This document shows positions 1 to 8,899 of a stretch of 64,000 nucleotides of DNA, piece by piece; position 1 is the first letter of the stretch; the number at the start of each line of letters is the position of its first letter. The stretch spans positions 4,852,938-4,916,937 of the forward strand of contig NZ_CP113054.1 in the NCBI RefSeq assembly GCF_026625605.1. Direction: 5' to 3'. A program made the position numbers and the translations under genes. The stretch comes from Luteolibacter sp. SL250. GTDB lineage: Bacteria; Verrucomicrobiota; Verrucomicrobiia; Verrucomicrobiales; Akkermansiaceae. Below the pieces are notes generated by a model. The model was given only the letters and a program-made list of their open reading frames with translations. It searched no databases and was not told the DNA's origin.

Positions 1-2
1 GC

Positions 3-470
3 GAGCTCGATCCGTGGGAGCAACTGGAAGCGGAAGCCGCGAAGTGGAAGGACGTGTCCCTCCGCACTGCCGCGGAAATGGACAATCTGCGGAAGCGGAC
101 CGCCCGCGAGCGCGAGGAAGCCGTCCGCTACGCCAACCAGCGCCTGCTGGAGGACCTGCTGCCGGTGATCGACAATTTCGAGATGGGCATGCAGGCCGCG
201 TCCCAGGACCAGTCGTCGATGATCTACATCGGCATGGACATGGTCCGCCGCCAGCTCAACGACTTCCTCACCAACCAGGGCGCCCAGGAGATCCCGACGA
301 CCGGGAAATTCGACCCGAACCTCCACGATGCCGTCGCCCAGGAAGACTGCGCCGCCGGTGACGAGGGCAGGATCCTGCGCGTGACCCGCCGCGGCTTCAA
401 ACTCCGCGACCGCCTGCTGCGCCCTGCCAGCGTGGTGGTTTCCAAACTCCCCTCCTCCCCCGAAGCCTGA
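3..470 (+). CDS. grpE: GrpE nucleotide exchange factor (5' end outside window)
   Basis: GrpE releases ADP from DnaK in the cytoplasmic DnaK-DnaJ-GrpE chaperone cycle. The frame is open from base 3 (visible start [17 protein letters not shown]), so the gene begins upstream and the GTG at 54 is internal. About 155 residues are visible. A charged long-helix segment runs into the conserved [10 protein letters not shown], then the four-helix part ([13 protein letters not shown]) and the beta-domain (FDPNLHDAV, then [17 protein letters not shown]). The stop is 5 bp before dnaJ, indicating a heat-shock operon. The promoter is not in the window. Confidence 0.95.
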   Translation, partial: ELDPWEQLEAEAAKWKDVSLRTAAEMDNLRKRTAREREEAVRYANQRLLEDLLPVIDNFEMGMQAASQDQSSMIYIGMDMVRRQLNDFLTNQGAQEIPTTGKFDPNLHDAVAQEDCAAGDEGRILRVTRRGFKLRDRLLRPASVVVSKLPSSPEA

Positions 471-475
471 TCCCC

Positions 476-1639
476 ATGGCGGACAAACGCGACTACTACG
501 AAATCCTGGGCGTCTCCCGCGACGCCTCCCAGGATGAAATCAAGAAAGCCTACCGCAAGCTGGCGGTGAAGCTGCACCCGGACAAGAACCCGGGGGACGC
601 CACCGCGGAGGAACGCTTCAAGGAGCTGGGTGAGGCCTACGAGGCCCTGAGCGATGCCGACAAGCGCGCCGCCTACGACCGCTATGGCCACGCCGCGTTT
701 TCCGGCGGCATGGGTGGCGGACGTTCCGGTGGTGGGGGCGGTGGCTTCCATGATCCGATGGACATTTTCTCCCAGGTCTTCGGCGGTGCGTTCGGCGGCG
801 GCTTCGAAGAGTTCTTCGGCGGTGGCGGTGGATCGTCCCGGCGGAAAAGCTCCGGCAAGCAACGCGGCAGCGACCTGCGGTATGACCTGGAAATCTCGCT
901 CGAGGAAGCCGCGAACGGCGTCGAGAAGGAACTGGAAATCGAGCGCTACGTTCCGTGCGACACCTGCAGTTCGAAGGGCACCAAGGGCTCGGGCGGCGTG
1001 AAGGTCTGCCAGACCTGCGGCGGCCGCGGCGTGGTCGCCCGCCAGGCGGGTATCTTCATCCAGCAGTCCACCTGCCCGGAGTGCCGTGGTGCCGGTGAAA
1101 CGATTTCCGACCCCTGCTCCTCCTGCAAGGGCGAGGGCCGCGTCCAGCGGGACAGCCGCATCAAGCTGCGCATTCCCGCCGGTGTCGATACGGGCACGCG
1201 CCTCCGGTCCTCCGGCAACGGCGACGCTGGTGTCCGCGGTGGCGAGGCAGGCGACCTGTATGTTTTCCTCCACGTCCGCGACCATGACATCTTCGAGCGC
1301 GACGGCGACGACCTGTTCTGCGAAGTGCCTCTGCCATTCAGCATCGCGGCCCTGGGCGGCGAACTGAAGGTCCCCACCCTGGACGGCCAGTCGTCGATCA
1401 AGATCCCCGTCGGCACGCAGGGAGGCACCGTCTTCCGGCTGCGCGGCAAAGGCATCGCCGCACTCTCCGGCGGTGGCCGGAAGGGCGACCTGAACGTCCG
1501 CGTGCAGGTGGAGGTCCCGACGAAGCTCAACAGCTCCCAGCAGGAAAAGCTGCGGACGTTCTCCGAATCCATCGGCGAACAGAACTCCCCGATGCAGGAG
1601 TCCTTCTTCCAGAAAGCGAAACGCTTCTTCGACCGCTGA
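476..1639 (+). CDS. dnaJ: Chaperone DnaJ (type I Hsp40)
   Basis: DnaJ delivers unfolded substrates to DnaK and stimulates its ATPase. At 387 aa it has the normal length and full type I architecture. The J domain is residues 4-70 with the HPD tripeptide at 34-36. A Gly/Phe-rich linker follows (about 75-130). Four zinc-finger repeats of CxxCxGxG type cover roughly 160-225 ([32 protein letters not shown]; the first and last have Ser in place of one Gly). The C-terminal substrate-binding domains follow. It lies 5 bp after grpE and 4 bp before rsmE. Confidence 0.97.
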   Translation: MADKRDYYEILGVSRDASQDEIKKAYRKLAVKLHPDKNPGDATAEERFKELGEAYEALSDADKRAAYDRYGHAAFSGGMGGGRSGGGGGGFHDPMDIFSQVFGGAFGGGFEEFFGGGGGSSRRKSSGKQRGSDLRYDLEISLEEAANGVEKELEIERYVPCDTCSSKGTKGSGGVKVCQTCGGRGVVARQAGIFIQQSTCPECRGAGETISDPCSSCKGEGRVQRDSRIKLRIPAGVDTGTRLRSSGNGDAGVRGGEAGDLYVFLHVRDHDIFERDGDDLFCEVPLPFSIAALGGELKVPTLDGQSSIKIPVGTQGGTVFRLRGKGIAALSGGGRKGDLNVRVQVEVPTKLNSSQQEKLRTFSESIGEQNSPMQESFFQKAKRFFDR

Positions 1640-1643
1640 ACCA

Positions 1644-2360
1644 ATGGCCCGCTTCTTTCTCCCGCCGGATGCGTGGGGCGGCAGCCCCGCCCTGACGGGA
1701 GATGAGGCGCGCCACCTGTCCCAGGTGTTGCGCGGAAAAGCGGGCGAACGGATCACCGTCTTCGACGGCCGTGGGCGGCGCGCCCCTGCCACTGTCCTGG
1801 GCGTGTCCAAGGACCGCATCCCGCTGGAACTGGGGGAGCAGGTGACGCGCCGGCAGACTGGACCAGCCATCATCCTCGCGCAGGCGATCCCGAAGGGAAA
1901 GAACATGGACTTCATCGTCCAGAAAGCCGTCGAACTGGGCGTCACCGCCATCCAGCCTCTGGTGACCGGCAACACCGTCGTCCAGCCCGGGGACGGGAAG
2001 TCCGAGAAATGGCGGCGCGTCGCCCTGGAAGCCTGCAAGCAGTGCGGCCAGGACACCCTGCCGGAAATCGCGGAGCCGCTGCCGTTCGACCGATGGATGG
2101 GTCCGCCGTCCAACGACGGGGATCTGAGAATCATCGCCTCGCTCGCGGACGGGAGCAGGCCACTGAAGGACGTCCTCCACGAAAACACGGCGCCCACCTC
2201 CGTGACCTATCTGGTGGGACCCGAAGGTGACTTCACCCCGCAGGAAACGCGGACCGCCATGGATCATGGATATCTCCCGGTGAGCCTCGGCCGGATCGTC
2301 CTCCGGGTTGAGACCGCAACGCTGTGCGGGCTGGCGGTGCTGCGATACGAGTTTCCTTGA
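1644..2360 (+). CDS. rsmE: 16S rRNA (uracil(1498)-N(3))-methyltransferase RsmE
   Basis: This SAM-dependent SPOUT enzyme methylates U1498 of 16S rRNA. It has 238 aa, typical for RsmE. An N-terminal PUA-like part (DEARHLSQVLRGKAGE) is followed by the knotted methyltransferase domain. Family motifs visible are VQKAVELGVTAIQPLVT, LVGPEGDFTPQE near residue 190 and the SAM-loop LGRIVLRVETA near 215. It starts 4 bp after dnaJ, a neighbourhood shared by many bacteria (dnaJ-rsmE). It is convergent with mazG, with only 12 bp between the stops. Confidence 0.95.
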   Translation: MARFFLPPDAWGGSPALTGDEARHLSQVLRGKAGERITVFDGRGRRAPATVLGVSKDRIPLELGEQVTRRQTGPAIILAQAIPKGKNMDFIVQKAVELGVTAIQPLVTGNTVVQPGDGKSEKWRRVALEACKQCGQDTLPEIAEPLPFDRWMGPPSNDGDLRIIASLADGSRPLKDVLHENTAPTSVTYLVGPEGDFTPQETRTAMDHGYLPVSLGRIVLRVETATLCGLAVLRYEFP

Positions 2361-2372
2361 ACTCCGGGAACT

Positions 2373-3176
2373 TCAGCGCCGCTTGGCCGCTTCCCAGGCA
2401 TCCGCCATTTCCTCCGTGGTGGCAGCCTCCAGGGAGATGCCCTTCGCTTTCAGCAGCTTCTCCATTTCCCCGAAGCGGGTTTCGAACTTGGCGTTGGCGG
2501 TCGCCATGAGCACCTCCGGATCGGTCTTCCTGAAGCGGGCGAGGTTCACCACGGAAAACAGCAGGTCACCCATTTCCTCGGAAACCGCCTCCAGATCCTG
2601 CGCGTCCAGCGCGGACTGGAGTTCCAGCAGTTCTTCCCGGATCTTGGCGATGACCCCAGTCTCCACCGGCCAGTCGAAGCCGATCTTGGCCGCTTTTTTC
2701 TGGAGCTTCGCGGCACGCAGCAGGCCGGGCAGTCCCTTCCCCACCCCGTGGAGGTAGGGTTGCTCCGCGTCGCCCTTCTCCGCACGCTTGATCTCATCCC
2801 ACTGTTTCAGAACCCCGTCGCTGTCCGCGACCTGGGCTGACGCGAAGACATGGGGATGGCGGCGCACCAGTTTCTCACTGACGCCGCGGGCGACATCCTC
2901 CAGGGTGAAACGGCCCGCTTCCTCCGCGATCTCGCTGTGGAAAATCACCTGCAGCAGGAGGTCGCCCAGCTCCTCCTTGAGATGGTTGTGGTCGTTGCGC
3001 TGGATCGCATCGATGGTCTCGTAGCTTTCCTCGATGAGGTGCGGCACCAGGGACTCATGGGTCTGTTCCGCGTCCCACGGGCAGCCACCCGGCGCGCGCA
3101 GGCGGTGCATGATGGCTTTCAGCCGCTCCAACTGCCGCCCGCTTTCCGGGCAGCCGATCATTTCGTCATCGGTCAT
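2373..3176 (-). CDS. mazG: Nucleoside triphosphate pyrophosphohydrolase MazG
   Basis: MazG hydrolyses (d)NTPs to the monophosphate and PPi, a house-cleaning role. The 267-aa length matches two-domain MazG (E. coli protein about 263 aa). The N-terminal domain has the signature GGCPWDAEQTHESL and the metal-binding helix pair EESYETIDAI ... HLKEELGDLLLQV. A second, weaker MazG domain follows (LQSALDAQDLEAVSEEMGDLLFSV). It lies 6 bp downstream of the rhomboid gene on the same strand, so the two are probably cotranscribed. Confidence 0.94.
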   Translation of the reverse strand: MTDDEMIGCPESGRQLERLKAIMHRLRAPGGCPWDAEQTHESLVPHLIEESYETIDAIQRNDHNHLKEELGDLLLQVIFHSEIAEEAGRFTLEDVARGVSEKLVRRHPHVFASAQVADSDGVLKQWDEIKRAEKGDAEQPYLHGVGKGLPGLLRAAKLQKKAAKIGFDWPVETGVIAKIREELLELQSALDAQDLEAVSEEMGDLLFSVVNLARFRKTDPEVLMATANAKFETRFGEMEKLLKAKGISLEAATTEEMADAWEAAKRR

Positions 3177-3182
3177 GTCTTA

Positions 3183-4103
3183 TCAGTGGTCGGTGTTCGT
3201 GCCGCGCTGGAGGCGTTCGTGTTCGGCATGGAGCTTCGCGCGCTCCTCATCGGTCAGGCTGGCGAAGCCCTCGCTGGAGACTTTGTCCAGGATCCTGTCG
3301 ATCTCCGTGTCACCACGGAGGTTGACCTGGCTGCGGGGGCGGAGCTTCGGCTCACCGCGCTGCTGGAAGGCCCTGGGCCGGATGATGTCCACATCCGGGT
3401 TTCTCCTGCCGATCCAGCCGAGCAGGCGCGGGAACTTGATCAGGATGAAACCGAAGATCGCGCCGCCGAGGTGGCCCGCGTCCCCCCCTTCATTTCCGAA
3501 GATGGGGACCGCGATGGAGAACACCGCAATGCCAAGGATGGCCAGTGCGAAGGTTCTCATGGCAAGCTCGATGGGCGGAAACAGCAGTGCGATGCGCGCG
3601 TTCGGAGCGATCACCGCGGTGCCGATCAGGATACCGAAGATGCCGGCGGAGGCTCCGATGATGCCGGGCCCCAAGTGGATGATCCCCATCCACCCCAGCA
3701 GCGAATAGAGCAGCGCGCCGCCGATGCCCGAAATCAGATAGAAGGCGAGGAACTTCCATGTTCCCCACCAGCGCTCCATGATGGGCCCGAAGAAATAAAG
3801 GGCGATGGAGTTGAACAGGATATGGCCCACGCTTCCGTGGAGAAACTGGAAGGTGATGAGCTTCCAGAGGTGCCCCTCGGAGAAACCGGAACCGACACTG
3901 AAGGTTCCGTGAAAGGTGAAGTATGGAACAATTTCCATCCCCTCTTCAGTGAGCACCCTTACAGGGAAATATTTCACAGACAGCACATCCGCCAGGAAGA
4001 CGACGATGTTGATGATGAGCAGCCATTTCGTCACGGGCGTGATCCGTGGGGCCTGCCCCATCCCACGCCCGTCCCTTTGATATTCCCTGTCAGCCGTTCC
4101 CAT
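3183..4103 (-). CDS. Rhomboid family intramembrane serine protease
   Basis: Predicted intramembrane protease that cleaves membrane proteins inside the bilayer. The 306-aa protein has about six hydrophobic segments between residues 25 and 225. Rhomboid landmarks are HGSVGHILFN (His94, Asn98), the serine motif GASAG with Ser152, and the catalytic His211 in DAGHLGG. The motif is GxSAG rather than the commoner GxSG. After the last membrane segment there is a soluble tail (about 225-306) rich in charge, with the pattern EIDRILDKVSSEGFASLTDEE that often follows rhomboid domains in this phylum. A Met at residue 15 is an alternative start. Confidence 0.88.
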   Translation of the reverse strand: MGTADREYQRDGRGMGQAPRITPVTKWLLIINIVVFLADVLSVKYFPVRVLTEEGMEIVPYFTFHGTFSVGSGFSEGHLWKLITFQFLHGSVGHILFNSIALYFFGPIMERWWGTWKFLAFYLISGIGGALLYSLLGWMGIIHLGPGIIGASAGIFGILIGTAVIAPNARIALLFPPIELAMRTFALAILGIAVFSIAVPIFGNEGGDAGHLGGAIFGFILIKFPRLLGWIGRRNPDVDIIRPRAFQQRGEPKLRPRSQVNLRGDTEIDRILDKVSSEGFASLTDEERAKLHAEHERLQRGTNTDH

Positions 4104-4519
4104 CGCTGCCTCCGGTTAGCACGGCAAGCCGCCAACCGCAAGGATGGTGGGAATTTCCACGCCCGATGAAAAATTTCCGGCCGTGGCGGCGTTATTGCTG
4201 ATGTGCGCCGCGTGCGCCCTCGGGGCGGCCATCGCTCCGTGCCCCAGCAGGCGCGGAGCGATGGCGGCCCGATTCATTTCGCTGGGACCGCTGGTCTTCA
4301 GACCGGCGGCAAACGGAGCGCGGACTTCAGTCCGCCCCATAGAATCCGGCTTGGCGAAACGAAGCGGACTGAAGTCCGCGCTCCATCGTGGCGAAGCCAA
4401 GCCGGCTGAAGCCGGCGCTCCGTTCCCTCCGGGGATGGCCGGGGAGAATTTCGCAAATGCAGCCCGTTTCTTCGCATCGTGTTGCACTGCGGCACGCCTT
4501 ACGCTTTAGGTGATAGGGC
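4104..4519. repeat. Intergenic palindrome island between rhomboid and pckG
   Basis: No credible gene lies in this 416-bp divergent intergenic region. It holds four palindromes in a row. The first is an inverted repeat at 4223-4239/4254-4270 (17 bp arms, one mismatch). The second is a small palindrome around CTGGTCTTCAGACCGG (4291-4306). The third is the REPIN-like doublet at 4315-4384 (own entry). The fourth is a palindrome GCCGGCTGAAGCCGGC near 4401-4416. ORFs crossing it are low-complexity readings of the repeats. Confidence 0.8.
4315..4384. repeat. REPIN-like inverted doublet, copy 1
   Basis: Two 21-bp arms, 4315-4335 and 4364-4384, are exact reverse complements. Each arm contains its own short palindrome (GCGGACTTCAGTCCGC on the left, GCGGACTGAAGTCCGC on the right). 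The 28-bp spacer contains GAATCC and GCGAAAC. A close copy lies at 18432-18500. Two REP-type hairpins in inverted order about 70 bp long match the architecture called REPIN, which is moved in trans by RAYT transposases. No RAYT gene is present in this window. Confidence 0.85.
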
Positions 4520-6361
4520 ATGACCGATACGTTCCGCACTTCCCACGCCGCGCTCCAGAAATGGGTCGATAAGATGACAGCGCTCTGCAAACCGGACGCC
4601 GTCCAGTGGTGCGATGGCTCCCGCGCGGAGTGGGACCGGCTGACGGAGCTGCTGGTGACGGGCGGAACCTTCACCCGGCTGAATCCGGAGAAGCGGCCCA
4701 ACAGCTTCCTCGCCCGTTCCTCCCCATCCGACGTCGCGCGGGTGGAGGACCGCACGTTCATCTGCACCCGCCGCCCGGAGGAGGCGGGTCCGACCAACAA
4801 CTGGGCGGACCCGATGGAGATGCGGGAGACGCTGCAGCGGAAATTCGACGGCTGTATGAGGGGCCGCACGATGTACATCATCCCGTTCTGCATGGGGCCG
4901 ATCGACTCCCCGCTGGCGAAGGTGGGGGTCCAGGTGACGGACAGCGCCTACGCCGTGGTGAACATGCATATCATGTGCAAGACAGGCTCCGACGTGCTGA
5001 AGCGCCTGGAGGACGAATGGTCCGGAGCCGCGCCGAAGAAACGGGACGGCCACAAATTCTTCATCCCCTGCCTGCATTCTGTCGGCGCACCGCTGGAACC
5101 CGGCCAGGCGGATGTCCCATGGCCGTGCAACGAGGACAAATACATCGTCCACTTCGTGGAGACGCGGGAGATCATGTCCTACGGGTCCGGCTACGGCGGG
5201 AACGCGCTGCTGGGCAAAAAGTGCCTGGCGCTGCGCATCGCCTCGAACATCGCGCGTGAGCACCGCTGGATGGCGGAGCACATGCTCATCGTCGGCATCC
5301 AGGCACCGGACGGGACGAAGACCTATGTCTCCGCCGCCTTCCCCTCCGCCTGCGGCAAGACGAACCTGGCGATGATCGTGCCGCCGAAGAAATATCAGGA
5401 CGAGGGGTGGAAGACATCGCTCATCGGCGATGACATCGCCTGGCTGTGGCCGCACCAGGACGGCAAGCTCCATGCCATCAACCCGGAGACCGGCTTCTTT
5501 GGCGTGGCACCCGGCACCTCCCATGACACGAACCCCATCGCGATGGAGTCGATCAAGGAGAACGTGATCTTCACCAACGTGGCCCTGACCGATGATGGGG
5601 ACGTCTGGTGGGAAGGGATGACGAAAGAAAAACCCGCCCACCTCATCGACTGGCAGGGCAATGACTGGACGCCGGACAGCGGCCGCCCCGCCGCCCATGC
5701 GAACTCACGCTTCACCGCACCTGCGGTCCAGTGCCCGACGATCGACCCGGAATGGCAGAACCCGGAGGGCGTGCCCATCGACGGCATCATCTTCGGCGGC
5801 CGCCGGGCGACCACCATGCCGCTGGTTTTCCAGGCCTACAACTGGTCCCACGGCGTGTATCTGGGAGCGACCATGGGCTCGGAAATGACCGCCGCCGCCG
5901 CAGGCACCATCGGCAAGGTCCGCCGCGACCCGATGGCGATGCTGCCTTTCGCCGGCTACAACATGGGCGAATACTTCGGCCACTGGCTGGAAATGCGGCG
6001 TTACCTGACACACCTGCCGCGCTTCTTCCATGTGAACTGGTTCCGCAAATCCGCGGAGGGGAGCTTCCTCTGGCCGGGCTTCGGCGAGAACATGCGGGTG
6101 CTGGAGTGGATCATCAACCGCTGCCAGGGCGCCGCCGCCGGGCATGAGACGCAGATCGGCTGGACCCCGGCGTTCGAGGATTTCAACGTGGATGGCCTGG
6201 ATGGCTTCACCCTGGAGGACTTCGAGAAGGTGATGTGCTTCGACCGGGCGGAGTGGAAGGCGGAACTGATCAGCCAGGCGGAGCAGTTCATCGACCTCTA
6301 CGACCACCTGCCGAAGGAACTGGTGTTCCAGCGGGAACTGCTGGCGGCACGGCTTTCCTGA
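4520..6361 (+). CDS. pckG: Phosphoenolpyruvate carboxykinase (GTP)
   Basis: Converts oxaloacetate and GTP to phosphoenolpyruvate, CO2 and GDP, the entry step of gluconeogenesis. The 613 aa match the GTP-dependent class, not the shorter ATP class. Visible family motifs are [16 protein letters not shown], the P-loop [12 protein letters not shown] near residue 280 with the hyper-reactive Cys, the metal-site stretch [10 protein letters not shown], and [14 protein letters not shown] with the NYMGEYF-like segment [13 protein letters not shown]. It is monocistronic, and its stop is 12 bp from the convergent gene. Confidence 0.97.
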   Translation: MTDTFRTSHAALQKWVDKMTALCKPDAVQWCDGSRAEWDRLTELLVTGGTFTRLNPEKRPNSFLARSSPSDVARVEDRTFICTRRPEEAGPTNNWADPMEMRETLQRKFDGCMRGRTMYIIPFCMGPIDSPLAKVGVQVTDSAYAVVNMHIMCKTGSDVLKRLEDEWSGAAPKKRDGHKFFIPCLHSVGAPLEPGQADVPWPCNEDKYIVHFVETREIMSYGSGYGGNALLGKKCLALRIASNIAREHRWMAEHMLIVGIQAPDGTKTYVSAAFPSACGKTNLAMIVPPKKYQDEGWKTSLIGDDIAWLWPHQDGKLHAINPETGFFGVAPGTSHDTNPIAMESIKENVIFTNVALTDDGDVWWEGMTKEKPAHLIDWQGNDWTPDSGRPAAHANSRFTAPAVQCPTIDPEWQNPEGVPIDGIIFGGRRATTMPLVFQAYNWSHGVYLGATMGSEMTAAAAGTIGKVRRDPMAMLPFAGYNMGEYFGHWLEMRRYLTHLPRFFHVNWFRKSAEGSFLWPGFGENMRVLEWIINRCQGAAAGHETQIGWTPAFEDFNVDGLDGFTLEDFEKVMCFDRAEWKAELISQAEQFIDLYDHLPKELVFQRELLAARLS

Positions 6362-6373
6362 ACGGACCCTGTT

Positions 6374-7501
6374 TCACTCGCTCCAGTCGAGGGAGTCCAC
6401 ATCGATCACTTCGATGTGCGGTGTCCCCTCCATGTTCCAGCGCAGGCTGACGGTGGCTCCCACGCCCTGTCCGTATCTCACTCCCAGCCTCTCCAGCTTC
6501 TCACGCAGGGGAGATGATTTTCCGAAATACGCCTTCGCCAGATCCGGTGATCCGGGGGCGACGGCGATCTTCATCGTGTACTTCAGATCGTGCGCGGGGA
6601 TCGTTTCATCCGAGCAGAACTCGAAAATGGTCGCCACGACACGGAACTTCACCACATCTCCGCCAGGGGTGGCGGCGAACGCCCCGAAGCGCCCGCCGTA
6701 AGTGTCCAGAAATGGGTCCGCGACCACCTTCGGCTCCTGGCTGCCACGGGCACGCACCAGGACGAGTGAGGAGTCCGGCCTCCCTTCCACACTGCGGAAC
6801 CCGCACTTGAACAGCACTTCATTCGTGCCGATGACCTTGTCGAACTTCACTTCCAGGCTCTCGAAATTCCCGGTGCTCTCCAGCGGGCCTGCCAGAACGC
6901 TTTTTCCAAGTTCCTCCGGGGGTGTCCTGCATTCCATCAACGGCTGCCGTTCCTCCAGGTTGCGGGCGACCAAAAACGCGCCGAGAACTTCTGCGGACCG
7001 GGCCACGAATTCATGCACATCCATCCCTTCCGGAGCCACCTGGAGATCCCGTGCCGGAGAAGGCTCCCGTTCCCCGGACGGGTCATCCTGCTTTGGTGGA
7101 GCGGCCTGCGCTTTCACCGTGGCCTGCTTCGGCACGCGGGAGTCCGCTTTTCCGTCCTGCGCCACCAGGAACCCGGCGACGATGGAGACCAACCCCACGA
7201 CGATCACCGCCGTCAGCAGCGTCCGCCGCAGGCTGGATTTCCGGTCGGAACGCATCGCGGTGGACTCGACGAATGTCTGCTGCGCGACGGGCTGGAAGCC
7301 TGCCAGCGGCTTCGCCCGCGCCATGGGTTCCTCCACCACCTCCAGCCTCACCGGGATCTCCTCCGGCTTCGGGGTGAAGCGGGGCGCGCGGATGACGCCC
7401 CCGCAGCGCGGGCAGGGGCCCTCAACCCCGGCGGCGCTCGCAGGCACCACCAAATCCACCCCGCACCGCGGGCAGGTGAATCCCAGATGGTCCATCTCCA
7501 T
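6374..7501 (-). CDS. Zinc-ribbon, single-TM protein of unknown function
   Basis: Unrecognised protein, 375 aa from the ATG at 7501. The open frame runs up to 7609, but the upstream 36 codons look non-coding. Close to the start is a two-knuckle zinc ribbon (CPRCG ... CPRCGG). An acidic/proline linker follows, then one transmembrane segment (LLTAVIVVGLVSIVAGFLV). A charged linker leads to a predicted external domain of about 220 residues containing only a few Cys. The layout resembles verrucomicrobial and planctomycetal membrane proteins with an N-terminal zinc ribbon that sense or scaffold, but no enzymatic motif is visible. Confidence 0.75.
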   Translation of the reverse strand: MEMDHLGFTCPRCGVDLVVPASAAGVEGPCPRCGGVIRAPRFTPKPEEIPVRLEVVEEPMARAKPLAGFQPVAQQTFVESTAMRSDRKSSLRRTLLTAVIVVGLVSIVAGFLVAQDGKADSRVPKQATVKAQAAPPKQDDPSGEREPSPARDLQVAPEGMDVHEFVARSAEVLGAFLVARNLEERQPLMECRTPPEELGKSVLAGPLESTGNFESLEVKFDKVIGTNEVLFKCGFRSVEGRPDSSLVLVRARGSQEPKVVADPFLDTYGGRFGAFAATPGGDVVKFRVVATIFEFCSDETIPAHDLKYTMKIAVAPGSPDLAKAYFGKSSPLREKLERLGVRYGQGVGATVSLRWNMEGTPHIEVIDVDSLDWSE

Positions 7502-7713
7502 AGATCGCTGCCGTGGTTTCGAAGGCGGGACACCCATCCCGCCGTGGTCCGCGCAGCATAGTGGATCCCAATGGCAATCCAAGAGGTTCTTTCCCTCCGC
7601 ATCAGGCATTTTCCCGAATGGTCCACCGGCGGCGCGGCGGGTCGGTTTAGGGTTGCGGCGGGGGGGATTCTTTCCTACCTCCCGCGCCGACCGAACCTCA
7701 TCACAAACACATC

Positions 7714-8340
7714 ATGGCAGTTCTCGTTGGCAAACCAGCCCCCTCTTTCCGCGCCAAGGCCGTCAAAGGCGAAACCATCATCGAGGACTTCTCCCTCGAG
7801 CAGTTCATCGGCAAGAAATACGTCGTCTTTTTCTTCTACCCGAAGGACTTCACTTTCGTCTGCCCGACGGAACTGCACCGCTTCCAGGAAGAGCTCCATG
7901 AGTTCGAGAAGCGCGAGGTGGCCGTCGTCGGCTGCTCCACGGACTCCGAGTTCTCCCACTGGGCCTGGCTCCAGACCCCGAAGAGCAAGGGCGGCATCGA
8001 GGGCGTGAAATACCCCCTCGTCGCGGACATCAACAAGACCATCTCCGAAGACTATGACGTGCTGGCCGGTGACTACTCCACCGACGAGGACGGCAAGCTG
8101 GTCGTCGAAGGTGAGCTGGTCGCCTACCGCGGCCTGTTCCTCATCGACAAGAAGGGCATCGTCCGCCACCAGATCGTCAACGACATGCCGCTGGGCCGCT
8201 CGATCCGCGAGTGCCTCCGCATCGTGGACGCGCTCCAGCACTTCGAGCAGCACGGCGAAGTCTGCCCGATGGACTGGCAGAAAGGTGACGACGCGATGAC
8301 CGCCGACCACCAGGGCGTGAGCGACTACCTCTCGAAATAA
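7714..8340 (+). CDS. 2-Cys peroxiredoxin (AhpC/TSA family)
   Basis: Reduces H2O2 and organic hydroperoxides using a thiol donor. The 208 aa match typical 2-Cys peroxiredoxins. The peroxidatic Cys50 lies in YPKDFTFVCPTE, and the resolving Cys184 in HGEVCPMDWQKGDDAM near the C-terminus. The conserved stretch GIVRHQIVNDMPLGRSIRE precedes it. The C-terminus continues past the VCP motif without the YF tail of over-oxidation-sensitive enzymes. A strong intrinsic terminator follows at 8361. No ahpF or thioredoxin reductase is adjacent. Confidence 0.95.
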   Translation: MAVLVGKPAPSFRAKAVKGETIIEDFSLEQFIGKKYVVFFFYPKDFTFVCPTELHRFQEELHEFEKREVAVVGCSTDSEFSHWAWLQTPKSKGGIEGVKYPLVADINKTISEDYDVLAGDYSTDEDGKLVVEGELVAYRGLFLIDKKGIVRHQIVNDMPLGRSIRECLRIVDALQHFEQHGEVCPMDWQKGDDAMTADHQGVSDYLSK

Positions 8341-8360
8341 GTCCGCTTCCCACTCCCACA

Positions 8361-8394
8361 GCCGCCTCCCCTGACCGGAGAGGCGGCTTTTTTT
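8361..8394 (+). terminator. Intrinsic terminator after peroxiredoxin
   Basis: Stem GCCGCCTC (8361-8368) pairs exactly with GAGGCGGC (8380-8387). The loop is 11 nt and a run of seven T follows. Confidence 0.92.
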
Positions 8395-8470
8395 CTTCAG
8401 CCAAGGGCAAAATTTGGATTCCAATCTGGAACAAAACCCGCTTCATAGAGGGTCTGCCTACTGACAACCC

Positions 8471-8815
8471 ATGAAAACGATCCTCCTCGCCACGCTCCTC
8501 GGCCTGTTCTCCCTCGTCACCGCCCAAGCCGGTGCGGTCAACAGCAAGTGCCCCGTCTCAGGCAAAGACGCCAAGAAGGACGTGGATGTGCCCATTTCGT
8601 TCTGCTGCAACAACTGCAAGGGCAAGTTCGACAAGGCTCCCGCCGACTATCTGAAGGTGGTGGCGACCGCGGAGAAAGGGAAATGCCCGCTGAGTGGCAA
8701 GGCCGCCGATGAGGAAGTGACCTCCAACCTGACCGTGGGCGTCTGCTGCAACAACTGCGCCGGCAAACTCAAGGAGAACCCGCAGGCCTACCTCGGCAAG
8801 ATCGAAGCGAAGTAA
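8471..8815 (+). CDS. Small exported cysteine-rich protein with a duplicated metal-site-like motif
   Basis: The 114-aa protein has a Sec signal peptide (about 1-20, cut after AQA). It then has two tandem copies of the same 36-residue unit: KCP(V/L)SGK, about 15 residues, then CCNNC, then GK and a P..YL ending. The cysteines are C27, C45/C46, C49 and C72, C92/C93, C96. The spacing recalls YHS/TRASH-type metal-binding modules, so periplasmic metal or haem handling is plausible but not shown. It follows the peroxiredoxin but is separated by a terminator, and has its own terminator at 8841. Confidence 0.85.
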   Translation: MKTILLATLLGLFSLVTAQAGAVNSKCPVSGKDAKKDVDVPISFCCNNCKGKFDKAPADYLKVVATAEKGKCPLSGKAADEEVTSNLTVGVCCNNCAGKLKENPQAYLGKIEAK

Positions 8816-8840
8816 TCCCTTCCCGCCCTCAATTTCCCAA

Positions 8841-8875
8841 AAGCGTCTCCCGGTCCGCCGCGAGGCGCTTTTTTC
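8841..8875 (+). terminator. Intrinsic terminator after the small cysteine protein
   Basis: Stem AAGCGTCTC (8841-8849) with GAGGCGCTT (8862-8870), one G-U pair, followed by T-run to 8875. Confidence 0.85.
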
Positions 8876-8899
8876 ATGCCCTCGCCCGCCCTACCGGAG

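Noticed and set aside
224..2197. Long minus-strand ORF of 657 codons opposite grpE-dnaJ-rsmE
   Set aside because: The plus strand codes three unmistakable genes here. The minus frame is an open shadow caused by high GC and has no domain.
4116..4509. ORFs crossing the rhomboid-pckG intergenic region on both strands
   Set aside because: They read the palindromic repeats in several frames (peptides such as GLKSALR) and have no independent support.
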